DNA of 64,000 nt, taken from contig JAPPOQ010000002.1 in the NCBI GenBank assembly GCA_028817895.1, forward strand, positions 1 through 64,000, written 5' to 3'. Every line of letters begins with the position of its first letter. Position 1 is the first letter of the stretch. The stretch is from Ahrensia sp. (GTDB lineage: Bacteria; Pseudomonadota; Alphaproteobacteria; Rhizobiales; Rhizobiaceae). Under the pieces are notes generated by a model. It was not told where the DNA came from. It was given only the letters and a program-made list of their open reading frames with translations, and made no database searches. Below, piece by piece: positions 7,809 to 16,691 of the stretch. The position numbers and the translations under genes were made by a program.

Positions 7809-9514
7809 CACATGGCCTGATCGAAAGATGGCAAAAAGCAGTCTTCCGCCGTTTGCGGAGTCAGATCAGCGGCACAAGGGGCACCTGCAAAAAGGGTGAT
7901 GCGGGTCCAGCGGTCTGATCGCGGGTCAAAACGAGATGCCCCAAAGAACGATAATTTGCAGCGCAGAAGGTCGATTGGGCGGACACCAGCATCCAAAAGA
8001 TTGTCGCGGATTTCGCCATAAGGGTAGCGCGCTACCAACTGTACACGTCGCACGGCGTTGCGGTGCTGCGGGTGGCGCGCCAGAAATTCAGCGACCAGAA
8101 TTTCGCTGCCCCAACCCGTCAGATCAGCGTTCAATTCAGTGATGGCATGCGCCACGCCATGGAGCATCTCGCAATTGTCATTGGCACCTTCGCGTCGTTC
8201 ACCTAATCTAGGTTCGAACTTTTCTTCAGAAACATACCAAACCATCGCCTTCGAAGAGGCCAGTTGAACATCGAAAGCTTCACACCAGGCATAGTGGCTC
8301 TTCAAAAACGATCTCAGCGTCCCGACAGGCATTGAAGGATCGAGCAGAAAACCCTCGTTTGCGTCCATGCAGTGAGACAAGCCATCAACCAGAGCGCCAT
8401 TTGGCTCGAGTACCAGGGCGACAACCAATTCCTGTAGGTCTGAAGACCCCCTCTCGCTCGCGCGGACAAGTGCATCGAAAGGACGTTCAACCGCAAGAGT
8501 TCTCCCCACCTGGAAGGCGAAGCGTTTCCATTCATGGCGCAGAGCGTCGATGCGCGCCTGTGCGCGTGCATCCTCTGTACTCCAAGCAGACAGGTGTCGG
8601 GAGATCTGATCTGTGCATCGCAAGGTCGCCTCCCGCATGGAAGCCGACGCCAGTTGTACTGCCCGGACTCGTGCCAAGGCCGTTTCGCGCGCTAACATCC
8701 AATTGTTGATCAGTTGAGGATGCTCAACCAGAAATGGAGCCATGCCGAGGCCAGTCGAATTGCCTATGCCGAGTTGACACCGCAACGGAGCGGCCAACGC
8801 TACGGCACCTGAACCGCCGCGCTTTCGGGCGATGTGATCAACCAGATCGAAGGTGAATTCGCGGATCAGCCAGACCGTCAGCATTTCCAGCCTGAATGGC
8901 TCAGACGGCCCTCCCCGTCGCAACACATGAGCGCGATCTGCCAGACCAAACTTCCCGTTGCCATAGACGGCGGTGGTGCGCATCAGATAGCCAATATCAG
9001 CCAGCGCCTTGCCGTCCGGCTGGTTGCCATCGGCGAGAGCTTCAAGGACATGCTCAAACAGCCGCACGCTTTTGTTGGCCCGCGACAGCACCAGAACCCG
9101 ATCATTAAAGCGCCCTGCCTCCTGACGAGTGGCCTGTTGTCGCAACTCGTCGATGTCTTTCTTCTTGGGGATGCCATCGAACAGCACGAAACAGGCATCC
9201 CATGCTTCCGCGATCACGCGGTCGGTACGCGCATCTTCATCGAGCGGCGACGTGTAGGCGATTAGCGTATAAGCGCGGCCTCGCAGGTGAACCTGATAAG
9301 CGGCCTCGCCGAAACCATTATCATCAAGCTCAAACACAAGACGATCCACGCAGGCACCCTCCGCCGCCATATCACGCAGCAGGGAACGCAAGAAACTCAA
9401 TCGCGTGGGGAAGAAACTTCCCATGCGCTCCAGACGCATGATGGTCGAAGGCGGACGCAACGCAATCTCCGGTCGCGTCGCATGTTCTCTCAGCAGGGCT
9501 TGGGACCGAGTCAT
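7808..9514 (-). CDS. Conserved-looking protein of unknown function (568 residues)
   Basis: A soluble 568-residue protein that I do not recognise. There is no signal peptide and no obvious membrane segment. Visible features are an early RLERMGSFFPTRLSFLRSL, a central DRVLVLSRANKSVRLFEHV and a glycine-rich LGIGNSTGLGMAPFLVEHP that could be a ligand-binding loop. It overlaps its upstream neighbour (dipeptidase-like) by 4 bases and its downstream neighbour (DUF3726) by 1-3 bases, so all three are translated from one message, probably in related amounts. The coding region is continuous and of normal composition, so it is a real gene. Its catalytic role, if any, cannot be inferred from sequence. 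Confidence 0.8.
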   Translation of the reverse strand: MTRSQALLREHATRPEIALRPPSTIMRLERMGSFFPTRLSFLRSLLRDMAAEGACVDRLVFELDDNGFGEAAYQVHLRGRAYTLIAYTSPLDEDARTDRVIAEAWDACFVLFDGIPKKKDIDELRQQATRQEAGRFNDRVLVLSRANKSVRLFEHVLEALADGNQPDGKALADIGYLMRTTAVYGNGKFGLADRAHVLRRGGPSEPFRLEMLTVWLIREFTFDLVDHIARKRGGSGAVALAAPLRCQLGIGNSTGLGMAPFLVEHPQLINNWMLARETALARVRAVQLASASMREATLRCTDQISRHLSAWSTEDARAQARIDALRHEWKRFAFQVGRTLAVERPFDALVRASERGSSDLQELVVALVLEPNGALVDGLSHCMDANEGFLLDPSMPVGTLRSFLKSHYAWCEAFDVQLASSKAMVWYVSEEKFEPRLGERREGANDNCEMLHGVAHAITELNADLTGWGSEILVAEFLARHPQHRNAVRRVQLVARYPYGEIRDNLLDAGVRPIDLLRCKLSFFGASRFDPRSDRWTRITLFAGAPCAADLTPQTAEDCFLPSFDQAM

Positions 9515-10491
9515 GACGACTGCGCTCCAAAGCTGCTGTCGTAGAAAGCCAGCCAGTTGCCGCCCATCAAACCGGCAACTTCCGAAGTGTTGAAACCGAC
9601 ATCCGCCAGCCCGCTGGCAATGTTGGAGAAATCGCGATTGTCCCTGAACCAGGCCGGTTGGTCTGGAAAGCCCGCTTGCTCTACGCTGCCTTCACCATAG
9701 TCCATGTCTTTTGACCAACGCCCGTTGCGCATCCAGGTCACCACGCTGTCGGGCTGATCCTGACACAAATCCGAGCCAAGTCCCAAGTTCTCGACACCAT
9801 AGCGTTCTGCTGCTTCAGCAATCATCTCGCAGAAATTTCGAAGCGTGCAGTCGCTGCCATCCCGCAGATGATGCGGATAAAGAGAGAACCCCAGCATTCC
9901 ACCGGCTAGTGTAAGTGCCCGCAGCACCACGTCCGACTTGTTGCGCAAGGCAGGATGCCACCAATGCGGGTTGGCATGCGTAATGGCGATGCGGCGTTGC
10001 GACAACTCAATCGCCTCCAGTGTCGAACGTTCTGCCGAATGGCTCATATCGACCACCATGCCGACCCGATTCATCTCGGCGATCACCTGTTTGCCGAAGC
10101 GCGTTATACCCGGATCGTCATCCTCATAACAGCCCGTCGCGAGCAGCGACTGGTTGTTATAGGACAATTGCATGAAGCGCCCGCCCAATCGGTGCAGCAC
10201 TTCAATCAGCCCGATATCGTCTTCAATGGGCGACGGATTTTGAAATCCGAAGAAAATCGCCGTGCGCCCTTCTTCTTTGGCCTTGCGCACATCCGCCCCG
10301 TCGAACCCTTGGAAAATCAGATCAGGAAAAAGCTCAAACCAGCGATTCCACGCCTCGATATTGGCAACCGTTTCCCGAAACTGTTCGTGATAGGCGATCG
10401 TCACATGAATGGCGGCAACCCCGCCTTCGTTCATCTGCCGGAAAATCCTCTCCGACCAGTTCGCATATTGCAGATTGTCGATGATGATCAT
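9511..10491 (-). CDS. M19 (membrane dipeptidase)-like protein with altered metal site
   Basis: A 326-residue protein with the renal-dipeptidase (M19) TIM-barrel pattern. Retained: DMSH and THANPHW, which carry the two histidines of the second metal site, and LGSDL with the conserved aspartate. Lost: the N-terminal His-X-Asp pair (family GHNDLP) reads DNLQYA, and the bridging glutamate (family EGG) reads GFQNPSP with Gln. So the dinuclear zinc centre of ordinary dipeptidases cannot form in the usual way, and a different hydrolase reaction is likely. The ATG at 10491 follows AAGGG; an in-frame start at 10527 is less likely. First gene of the leftward cluster, divergent from the SDR at 10605. 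Confidence 0.85.
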   Translation of the reverse strand: MIIIDNLQYANWSERIFRQMNEGGVAAIHVTIAYHEQFRETVANIEAWNRWFELFPDLIFQGFDGADVRKAKEEGRTAIFFGFQNPSPIEDDIGLIEVLHRLGGRFMQLSYNNQSLLATGCYEDDDPGITRFGKQVIAEMNRVGMVVDMSHSAERSTLEAIELSQRRIAITHANPHWWHPALRNKSDVVLRALTLAGGMLGFSLYPHHLRDGSDCTLRNFCEMIAEAAERYGVENLGLGSDLCQDQPDSVVTWMRNGRWSKDMDYGEGSVEQAGFPDQPAWFRDNRDFSNIASGLADVGFNTSEVAGLMGGNWLAFYDSSFGAQSS

Positions 10492-10604
10492 GCGACCGCC
10501 CTTACCATATCGGATGGGGCGTTTCATGCATCATTTTCGCCAAGGACGACTTGCCCTCACCTGAAGCGCTTGCCACTGTTGGCTTCACAGATGAGGAGGA
10601 AACC

Positions 10605-11348
10605 ATGTCAAAAATCGCTCTTGTGACCGGCGCGGGTTCCGGTATCGGCCGCAACGCGGCACTCACCCTTGCCGAGCAGGGCTTCACGGTGATCTGCACT
10701 GGCCGTCGCATGGAAACGCTGGAAGAAACAGTGGCCATGGGAAACGCTGACGCTTTGTTCGCTATCGCCTGCGATGTCACGCAGCAAAGTTCAGTGGATA
10801 CCCTCTTTGGTGAAATCGAAACGCAGTTTGGCCGCCTCGACGTTGTGTTCAACAATGCCGGCAGCAACATCTCCTCCACTGACTTCGGCGATCTTGACTA
10901 TGAGGGCTGGCATCGCGTGGTCGATGTCAATCTAAACGGCGCCTTCCTCATCGCCAATCGCGCCTATCGCATGATGAAGGCGCAGACTCCGCAAGGTGGT
11001 CGCATCATCAACAATGGTTCGATATCGGCCCATGTGCCACGACCGGGTTCTGCCCCCTACACAGCGTCAAAACATGCGATCACCGGACTGACCCGGTCGA
11101 TCTCGCTTGACGGGCGCATGTTCAACATCTCCTGTGGCCAGATCGATATCGGCAATGCGGCCTCCGACATGACAGAACGCATGAGTGCGGGCGTTCCCCA
11201 AGCCGATGGTTCCATGAAATCAGAACCGACAATGGATGTCGCCAATGTCGGCAATGCGGTGGCGCATATGGCAAGCCTGCCACCCGACGCCAATATTCTG
11301 TTCATGACGGTTATGGCCAACCAGATGCCATTTGTCGGCCGTGGATAG
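10605..11348 (+). CDS. SDR-family oxidoreductase, divergent from the dipeptidase-like cluster
   Basis: A 247-residue short-chain dehydrogenase/reductase. TGAGSGIG at residues 8-15 binds the cofactor; NNAGS, the serine in NNGSISA and the YTASK catalytic pair complete the classical set. It starts at the ATG at 10605, just after GAGGAGG, a strong ribosome binding site, rather than at the ATG at 10551. It runs divergently from the dipeptidase-like gene with 113 bases between, and probably serves the same pathway by oxidising an alcohol. The specific substrate is unknown. Confidence 0.9.
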   Translation: MSKIALVTGAGSGIGRNAALTLAEQGFTVICTGRRMETLEETVAMGNADALFAIACDVTQQSSVDTLFGEIETQFGRLDVVFNNAGSNISSTDFGDLDYEGWHRVVDVNLNGAFLIANRAYRMMKAQTPQGGRIINNGSISAHVPRPGSAPYTASKHAITGLTRSISLDGRMFNISCGQIDIGNAASDMTERMSAGVPQADGSMKSEPTMDVANVGNAVAHMASLPPDANILFMTVMANQMPFVGRG

Positions 11349-11366
11349 TTTCAACCCTGCTTAAAA

Positions 11367-11442
11367 TGGTGGGAGTGGAGGGATTCGAACCCCCAACCAA
11401 GCGGTTATGAGCCGCTGGCTCTAACCGTTGAGCTACACTCCC
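11367..11442 (-). tRNA. tRNA with anticodon CAU, probably tRNA-Ile2
   Basis: Reading the minus strand, the gene folds as a cloverleaf: acceptor GGGAGTG pairs with CACTCCC, the T-arm contains GGTTCGAATCC, and the anticodon loop is CTCATAA within stem AGCGG/CCGCT. The CCA end is encoded. Initiator features (C1 mismatch, three G-C pairs in the anticodon stem next to the loop) are absent, so it is an elongator type. The CTCATAA loop followed by GCTTGGT resembles the bacterial tRNA-Ile2 whose C34 is turned into lysidine by TilS; elongator tRNA-Met is the alternative. The length is 76 bases. Confidence 0.93.
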
Positions 11443-11577
11443 GAGCCGTTCGGCTGGCTATCGCACTTTTTCGGCTGCAACAAGTGCACTCGTTCAGCGA
11501 GACCAAAAGCCTCGCCGTATTTGGTTCACGATTTGGCTCCAAGAGTGCAGAAGATTTCCCTCCTGCGGACCGTTCCC

Positions 11578-12303
11578 ATGACCGTCAAATCTCTTTTCGT
11601 TTCGCTGGTCGCAATTCTGGCGCTGGCGATGTCTCCCGCATTTGGTGCAGAGACCAAGCCAGCCACAATCACCGTCACCGCGAGCGGTTCAGCAAGTGCG
11701 GCGCCTGATCTGGCAATTCTCAACCTGACCGTGCTGCGTGAAGGAAAAACCGCGCGCGAGGCGCTGGATGCCAACACTGCCGCGATGGCCGCCGTTCTGT
11801 CCGCCATGAAAGCAGAAGGGATTGCGGATCGCGATCTTCAGACATCGAACTTCAACATCCAGCCACAACTTGTTTATCCCAAACGAGCGTCGGATGGCTC
11901 ACGACCGGAGCCGAAAATCGTCGGCTATATCGTCACCAATGCGCTCACCGTTCGTTTGCGCGATCTCACTCGGCTTGGCGCGGTGCTGGACCAATCCGTG
12001 ACACTGGGCGTCAACAGCGGCGGCAACATCTCTTTTCAGCATGATGACCCGACCAAGCTTCTGTCCGAAGCGCGTGAAAAGGCCGTGAAGGCGGCAATCG
12101 CCAAAGCTGAAACACTCACGCGCAGCGCTGGCGTATCACTTGGGCGCATTCTGGACATCAGCGAACAGAGCCGCGGGCAACCGCGGCCTGTCGCGATGGC
12201 GCGCATGGCGGCGGCTGAAGCCGTTGCAGCGGATGTTCCCATCGCATCCGGTGAAAGCCGCTACGAAATCACAGTATCGATGCGCTGGGAAATCGCGCAG
12301 TAA
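11578..12303 (+). CDS. Periplasmic SIMPL-domain protein
   Basis: A 241-residue exported protein with a signal peptide (hydrophobic residues 5-22, cleavage near AFGAE) followed by a SIMPL (DUF541) domain: ITVTASGSASAAPDLA, DLQTSNFNIQPQLVYP and the later KAVKAAIAKAETLTRSAGV are typical. Bacterial relatives are stress-linked periplasmic or outer-membrane proteins of unclear biochemical role. The start at 11578 puts the signal peptide at the N-terminus; an open frame extends upstream to 11428 across the tRNA region but is not coding-like there. It runs convergently into the next gene with a 9-base gap. Confidence 0.88.
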   Translation: MTVKSLFVSLVAILALAMSPAFGAETKPATITVTASGSASAAPDLAILNLTVLREGKTAREALDANTAAMAAVLSAMKAEGIADRDLQTSNFNIQPQLVYPKRASDGSRPEPKIVGYIVTNALTVRLRDLTRLGAVLDQSVTLGVNSGGNISFQHDDPTKLLSEAREKAVKAAIAKAETLTRSAGVSLGRILDISEQSRGQPRPVAMARMAAAEAVAADVPIASGESRYEITVSMRWEIAQ

Positions 12304-12312
12304 ACGCGGCAA

Positions 12313-12669
12313 TCAGCGCGCGCGCACGAAGCGGACGGGGCAACCACGGCGTTTGCCGAATCCGATCACCACGCGGTCACCCCATTGGCGCCCGGCCACG
12401 ATGACGCCGCGATGGCCAACCCGCAGGATATGGGCACGGCGAACACCGTTGCGTCTGGCCTTGCGCAGCGCGCGGCGAGGCGTGCAGCGCGCATGACGAT
12501 AACCACGGCGATGGCCGTAGCGAGGGCCGTCATAGAACCCAAGCGAGAAACCCGGTGCATCAAAGAAGATGCCGTCGCTTGCGGCGTGAGCCGCGCTCGA
12601 CTGACTCATCAAGCCACCGGCAATCAGAGTCAGTGCGGCGGCCATAGTTTTAAGACTCGAAAATTTCAT
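12313..12669 (-). CDS. Small basic exported protein, function unknown
   Basis: A 118-residue protein with a signal peptide ending near AHAAS. The mature part opens with an aromatic/glycine segment and continues into a strongly basic region rich in Arg and His (RHARCTPRRALRKARRNGVR), ending in GCPVRFVRAR. Proteins of this design are common in Rhizobiales and have no known function. The ATG at 12669 is preceded by AGGAGC; the open frame extends upstream to 12786, but that part would precede the signal peptide. It has two cysteines that could pair. Confidence 0.75.
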   Translation of the reverse strand: MKFSSLKTMAAALTLIAGGLMSQSSAAHAASDGIFFDAPGFSLGFYDGPRYGHRRGYRHARCTPRRALRKARRNGVRRAHILRVGHRGVIVAGRQWGDRVVIGFGKRRGCPVRFVRAR

Positions 12670-12840
12670 GACTGTCTTGCTCCTTGCATGAGCCGAACGC
12701 GCTGACGGGCACGCAATCGGCGTTTGACATGGACAAGATGCAGGACGCGGCCTGAACCGCCCCCGAATGATGCATTCATCGCGCATTCAGTGCTGCGGAC
12801 CGGCTTGTGCTGAAAGACGGGTTGTGCCCCGGGTGGCCGG

Positions 12841-13083
12841 TCAGTGAGGTTGTGACGTGCCGCCGGTTACGAGATTGCTCGTTCCCTTCACGACCGCCTT
12901 TGTGCCACGATAAGCAAGCTTTGTGGCGCCAACTGTGCCTTTGACGGCCACCTTCGTCGCGGTGGCAGCGGTGCCAACGACTGCAGACGTCACCATCGCT
13001 GTTGCACAGCCTGAAAGGGTAAGCGCCGACACGACGACGAGGACCGGTGCCGTAACGCGTCGATTGTCAAGACTTCTCTCCAT
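12841..13083 (-). CDS. Small putative lipoprotein
   Basis: An 80-residue protein with a lipoprotein signal: hydrophobic residues 11-24 followed by the lipobox LSGC, so Cys26 would be lipidated. The remainder is an Ala/Val/Thr/Lys-rich low-complexity stretch (TKVAVKGTVGATKLAYRGTK), a repeat-like pattern seen in small envelope lipoproteins. The function is unknown. It is isolated between the basic exported protein and yjbQ, all on the minus strand. Confidence 0.7.
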   Translation of the reverse strand: MERSLDNRRVTAPVLVVVSALTLSGCATAMVTSAVVGTAATATKVAVKGTVGATKLAYRGTKAVVKGTSNLVTGGTSQPH

Positions 13084-13138
13084 GCTTTGAACCTAAGCGA
13101 GCTTGGTTAACGAAATCTCGCCCTCATCTGCGCATCCG

Positions 13139-13564
13139 TCACGACAGTTGCAATACGATCCTGCGCTTGTGACGTCTGTCTCGATGCTCGAAAAGATAGA
13201 TCCCCTGCCACGTGCCGAGCATCACATGGCTCTCGCTTACGGGAATTGAAAGACTGGTTTGTGTCAACGCCGCCTTGATATGGGCTGGCATGTCATCAGC
13301 CCCTTCCAGTGTGTGCGTGAGAAACGACATGGAAGGCGTATCCGCACGCGGCACGAGACGAGCGAAGAAGGCGTCCAAGTCCTCACAAACATCCGGATCG
13401 GCATTTTCCTGAATGAGCAGCGAACAGGAGGTGTGCTGCACAAAGACGGTCAGCAGACCGATGTCGCAAGCGGCTTTAGCGACAAAGGCCTGCGCCTGCT
13501 CTGTGAACTCGTAGAGGCCAGGACCAAAGGTTGTGACACGAATGACTGTCTGTCGCGGTGTCAT
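13139..13564 (-). CDS. YjbQ family protein (UPF0047)
   Basis: A 141-residue protein of the YjbQ/UPF0047 family. Diagnostic motifs are VFVQHTSCSLLIQENADP in the middle, THTLEGADDMPAHIK and the terminal LGTWQGIYLFEHRDR; the His and Glu/Asp residues line a presumed active-site pocket. Some members have weak thiamine-phosphate synthase activity, though the physiological role remains unclear. Its ATG overlaps the stop of the GH31 gene by 4 bases, so the two are translationally coupled, an unusual partnership. Confidence 0.93.
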   Translation of the reverse strand: MTPRQTVIRVTTFGPGLYEFTEQAQAFVAKAACDIGLLTVFVQHTSCSLLIQENADPDVCEDLDAFFARLVPRADTPSMSFLTHTLEGADDMPAHIKAALTQTSLSIPVSESHVMLGTWQGIYLFEHRDRRHKRRIVLQLS

Positions 13565-15927
13565 CGCCCAGACTTCACCAAGGCAAAATTCGCTGAAGCG
13601 TGAACTTTGCGCCCGGTGCCATCGACGCTGCTCACATCGAGGGGCGGACGATGGGTCGCGTCAGCCTGCTCATCAAGATGCAGCTGCACATCATCACCCG
13701 ACCAATTGAAATGATGCGCGACGAGCGAGGCGGCGCCATCCCGATAGCCCCAGCCGATGCCATCGTCAAAAAATGTCGTGCCGTGCATCTCGCCCTCACC
13801 GTCACCCGGAAACACCGTCATCGTCACCTGATCAGCATCATGTGGGGCATGGTCCGGCCAGTGCGCTGCCAGCGGTAAAACGGCTCCCGCCCTCACGAGC
13901 ACCGGCAGGCGGGATAAAGGCGCTTCGATCTCGACCATCGATCCGCCGCAAAACCGTGCGCCGCTCCAAAACTCTACCCATCCGTGATCGCACCCCGGCA
14001 GATAAGGGCGAACGATGCGCGCGCCATCCTCCACAACCGGCGCAACCAGCACATCATCGCCGAGCATGAATGTATCGGCATCATCGCGGCATTCTTGCTC
14101 GTCAAAGTGGAACAGGGTCGGCGCGATGACCGGATGCCCGGTCTCATGCGCCCTCCAGACGAGGTGGTAGATCAACGGCAAGAAGCGATAGCGCAGGGTC
14201 AGCGCATCCTTGATCGCCGCAAACGCATCCTCATGCATCCAGGGCAGGTTCGGGACATTGTTGTAGTCCGGCTTCCAGGAGTTCATGACGCAACGCGGAT
14301 GCAACGCCATCATCTGAAACCAGCGCGTCAGCAATTCCGCGTCCGGCGGCGGACCGACGAAACCGCCGACATCATGGCCCACAAAAGGCATGCCCGACAG
14401 GCTCATTGAGAGGCCCTGTCGCAGGTTCCATTTGAGCGTGTGCCAGGAGGTGCGGTTGTCGCCGGACCATGTTTCGCCATAGCGCGCAATGCCGATTGGG
14501 CCGGCCCGCGAGATCGTGAAGGGCCGCTCTTCCGGCCGGTGCGCCAGCGTTGCCTCACAGCTCGAGCGCGTCATCAGCAGAGCCTGCACCGGTCGTGCCT
14601 GCATGCCGGGCATCACGTTTCCAAACCCTGCAAGCGTCGCCTCCTCGTCCCACAGTTCAGCTTCATTATTGTCGTTCCACGCAGCGTCGAAGCCGGCACC
14701 GAGAACTGCATCAGTGACACCATTCTTCCAAAAGGAGACGGTATCGGGGTTGGTGAAATCGAGATTGGACCCCTGCCCGCCCCAAAAGGCTTCGATGGCA
14801 GCCTTGCCGTCACCGCTGCGGACGAACCAGCCATGCTGTCTGGCCTCCTCAAACCGCGCATGACCGGTGAGCAGAACGGGCTTGATGTTGGCGCAACTGC
14901 GATAGCCGAGCGCCTTGAGATCATCGAAGAACAGCGAACGGTCGGGAAATCGGCTCTCATTCCAGTTGAACACATAGCGCAGACCGTCGAGACCCGCTGT
15001 GTAGCCAGAGCCAAGATGAATGGCACTGATCGGCAATTCGCGCTGACGCGCTTCGCGGGCGAAATCCATTATCACGCTTTGCGCATTATCGTCGTCGGCG
15101 TGGTGCATGCTAGTGAAAGCGAAACCCAACGACCATCGCGGCAAGAATGCGGGGCGACCCGTCAAGCGGTGCAATTTCACAACGACATCCGCCAACTTCG
15201 AGCCAAAGATCACATAGAGAATTACACCGCGTTCCTGGCATTCGACATGGCGATAGCGCGGAAAATAGTTGGAATGCTCTGCGCCCAGATCGAAGGTCGT
15301 CTCCGCCATCGTGTCGTAGAGCAGCCCAACCGCGTTTCCGCCAGCGGAGGCAATGACGAAGGGAGCGTGCTTGTAGAGCGGATCGGACAATTCCGCGTCA
15401 TAGCCCAGCGCATCGCTTTGCAGGCAGCGCAAACGTCGCCCGGTTCGGTCTAGCGGTCCGCTTTTGTCTCCAAGCCCGTAATGCGCTTCGCCCGGTTGCA
15501 AAGCCTGATAATGCGTGAGGCGTTGGCCGCTTTCAGACCACCGCCATGCGCTGTGTGGCCTGTCTTCCAAAACCGTTTGCCAATCCGGCCCGGCTCCCGT
15601 TTGAAGTCTTCGTTCGATGCAGATGCGAAACGGGTCGCGCTCAATGCGAAGACGTGTATCACCAGACACGAAGCCGTCACCGTGCGCCTCGACACTTGGA
15701 CAGGAAAACCCATCCTGTGCGAGACGATCACGGCCTTGCCATGGCGCATCATCTCCAGGCGCAATCATCCAGCTTCTGCCGACAGCAAGTCCGACCTGTG
15801 GCGCCACTGCGAGGCGCAACAGCCACGGTTCCAGCATGTGCGCTGACAACACGAAGCCCTCTGACAAAGGGCCGTTCAACCCATTTTTCAGAGGTTGGAG
15901 GGCATCGGTGACCTTCAGAACAGCCAC
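13561..15927 (-). CDS. Glycoside hydrolase family 31 (alpha-glucosidase-like)
   Basis: A 788-residue enzyme with the family-31 layout: an N-terminal beta domain, then a TIM barrel from about residue 260, then C-terminal beta domains. The nucleophile region reads GFDAAWNDNNEAE, matching the family WNDMNE signature with the catalytic Asp, and the acid/base region reads WSGDNRTSW with its Asp. GH31 enzymes hydrolyse alpha-glucosides, alpha-xylosides or sulfoquinovosides; none of these can be chosen here. No signal peptide is seen, so it is probably cytoplasmic. The start is GTG at 15927 (no nearby ATG). No sugar transporter is adjacent. Confidence 0.93.
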   Translation of the reverse strand: MAVLKVTDALQPLKNGLNGPLSEGFVLSAHMLEPWLLRLAVAPQVGLAVGRSWMIAPGDDAPWQGRDRLAQDGFSCPSVEAHGDGFVSGDTRLRIERDPFRICIERRLQTGAGPDWQTVLEDRPHSAWRWSESGQRLTHYQALQPGEAHYGLGDKSGPLDRTGRRLRCLQSDALGYDAELSDPLYKHAPFVIASAGGNAVGLLYDTMAETTFDLGAEHSNYFPRYRHVECQERGVILYVIFGSKLADVVVKLHRLTGRPAFLPRWSLGFAFTSMHHADDDNAQSVIMDFAREARQRELPISAIHLGSGYTAGLDGLRYVFNWNESRFPDRSLFFDDLKALGYRSCANIKPVLLTGHARFEEARQHGWFVRSGDGKAAIEAFWGGQGSNLDFTNPDTVSFWKNGVTDAVLGAGFDAAWNDNNEAELWDEEATLAGFGNVMPGMQARPVQALLMTRSSCEATLAHRPEERPFTISRAGPIGIARYGETWSGDNRTSWHTLKWNLRQGLSMSLSGMPFVGHDVGGFVGPPPDAELLTRWFQMMALHPRCVMNSWKPDYNNVPNLPWMHEDAFAAIKDALTLRYRFLPLIYHLVWRAHETGHPVIAPTLFHFDEQECRDDADTFMLGDDVLVAPVVEDGARIVRPYLPGCDHGWVEFWSGARFCGGSMVEIEAPLSRLPVLVRAGAVLPLAAHWPDHAPHDADQVTMTVFPGDGEGEMHGTTFFDDGIGWGYRDGAASLVAHHFNWSGDDVQLHLDEQADATHRPPLDVSSVDGTGRKVHASANFALVKSGR

Positions 15928-15972
15928 GCGAAGACCATCCCGGCTTTCAAAAAGCCAATCGCGTTTGTGAAC

Positions 15973-16251
15973 CTATCCCAGCAAGCGATCACCCTGTTCA
16001 TCAATCACCTGCTTTGCTTTGCGGAGTGTGACCTCCGCACATTGCTTTGTATCAGGAAACAGGTCCGCACGGATGAGGACATGCTGCTTCACCTCGCCAT
16101 CGACCTGCTTGCTGATCGTCCCATGGAGTCGATACTGTCCGCCATCGCTTTGCGGCGTGGCGACGATGTCAAATCCCTTGTAGCTTTCCTGCGCGGCGGG
16201 TTTCGCCGATGCTTCCTCCGCTTTTCCCAACAGTCGTTTGAAGAAAGACAT
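15973..16251 (-). CDS. HlyU-family protein
   Basis: A 92-residue protein matching the HlyU family: MSFFKRLLG at the start, KGFDIVATPQSDGGQYRLHG in the middle and the terminal KAKQVIDEQGDRLLG. In Vibrio, HlyU is a transcriptional activator of haemolysin, but in alphaproteobacteria the role is not established. I use the ATG at 16251; a GTG three codons upstream at 16260 is an alternative. It lies 45 bases upstream of the GH31 gene on the same strand. Confidence 0.87.
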   Translation of the reverse strand: MSFFKRLLGKAEEASAKPAAQESYKGFDIVATPQSDGGQYRLHGTISKQVDGEVKQHVLIRADLFPDTKQCAEVTLRKAKQVIDEQGDRLLG

Positions 16252-16691
16252 GCTAAACACCCAGCATTTGCGCCATCACACCATGATCCCACAACGATTA
16301 GCATGGCACAGCATGACAGTGAAACAAGCGGGCTCAATCGCCGGGTGGCCTGACAATAGCGAATGCCGGAGTTGAGATTCCGAGCATCACCAAAATCGCA
16401 AGTTTTTCACCCTTTATACACGCAAAAGCCTTGCACCTGACCCGTCCAATGCGCATATGCCGCCTACTCCACTGTCAACCGACCGGGCGAACGGAACCGG
16501 CAGGCTGCCAGCCACGACAGGGTTAATCGAGAATTAAGCGCGGACCAATATTTTGGAGCCGCTCGTTTGCTTTGACTGATTCGGTTACTGGGCGGAAGAC
16601 TGCATCTTTCAAAAGCGACAATTTGAAAAGAATCATCGGGGCAAGCGCAGCCGCTACGGCAGCCCTTATCTCGCAGTCGGGAAAAGCATTC
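16252..16691. other. Intergenic region between hlyU and rpoD
   Basis: About 440 bases between divergent hlyU and rpoD. No convincing gene is present; open frames here are short and unrelated to anything I know. The stretch should hold the promoters of both genes. A weak candidate for rpoD is CTTGCA near 16431 followed 17-18 bases later by GCATAT/CATATG. An in-frame TTG at 16572 would extend RpoD by 40 residues, but that extension is not part of typical RpoD. Confidence 0.5.

Noticed and set aside
11367..11442. Initiator tRNA-Met
   Set aside because: The acceptor end is fully paired and the anticodon stem lacks three consecutive G-C pairs next to the loop, so it is not an initiator; tRNA-Ile2 or elongator Met remain.
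14440..15453. Long rightward open frame of 337 codons inside the GH31 gene
   Set aside because: It is antisense to a well-supported glycosidase and has no recognisable motifs.
16572..16691. TTG-initiated 40-residue extension of RpoD
   Set aside because: The extension does not match the usual RpoD N-terminus, and a well-placed ATG with GGGAAA exists at 16692.
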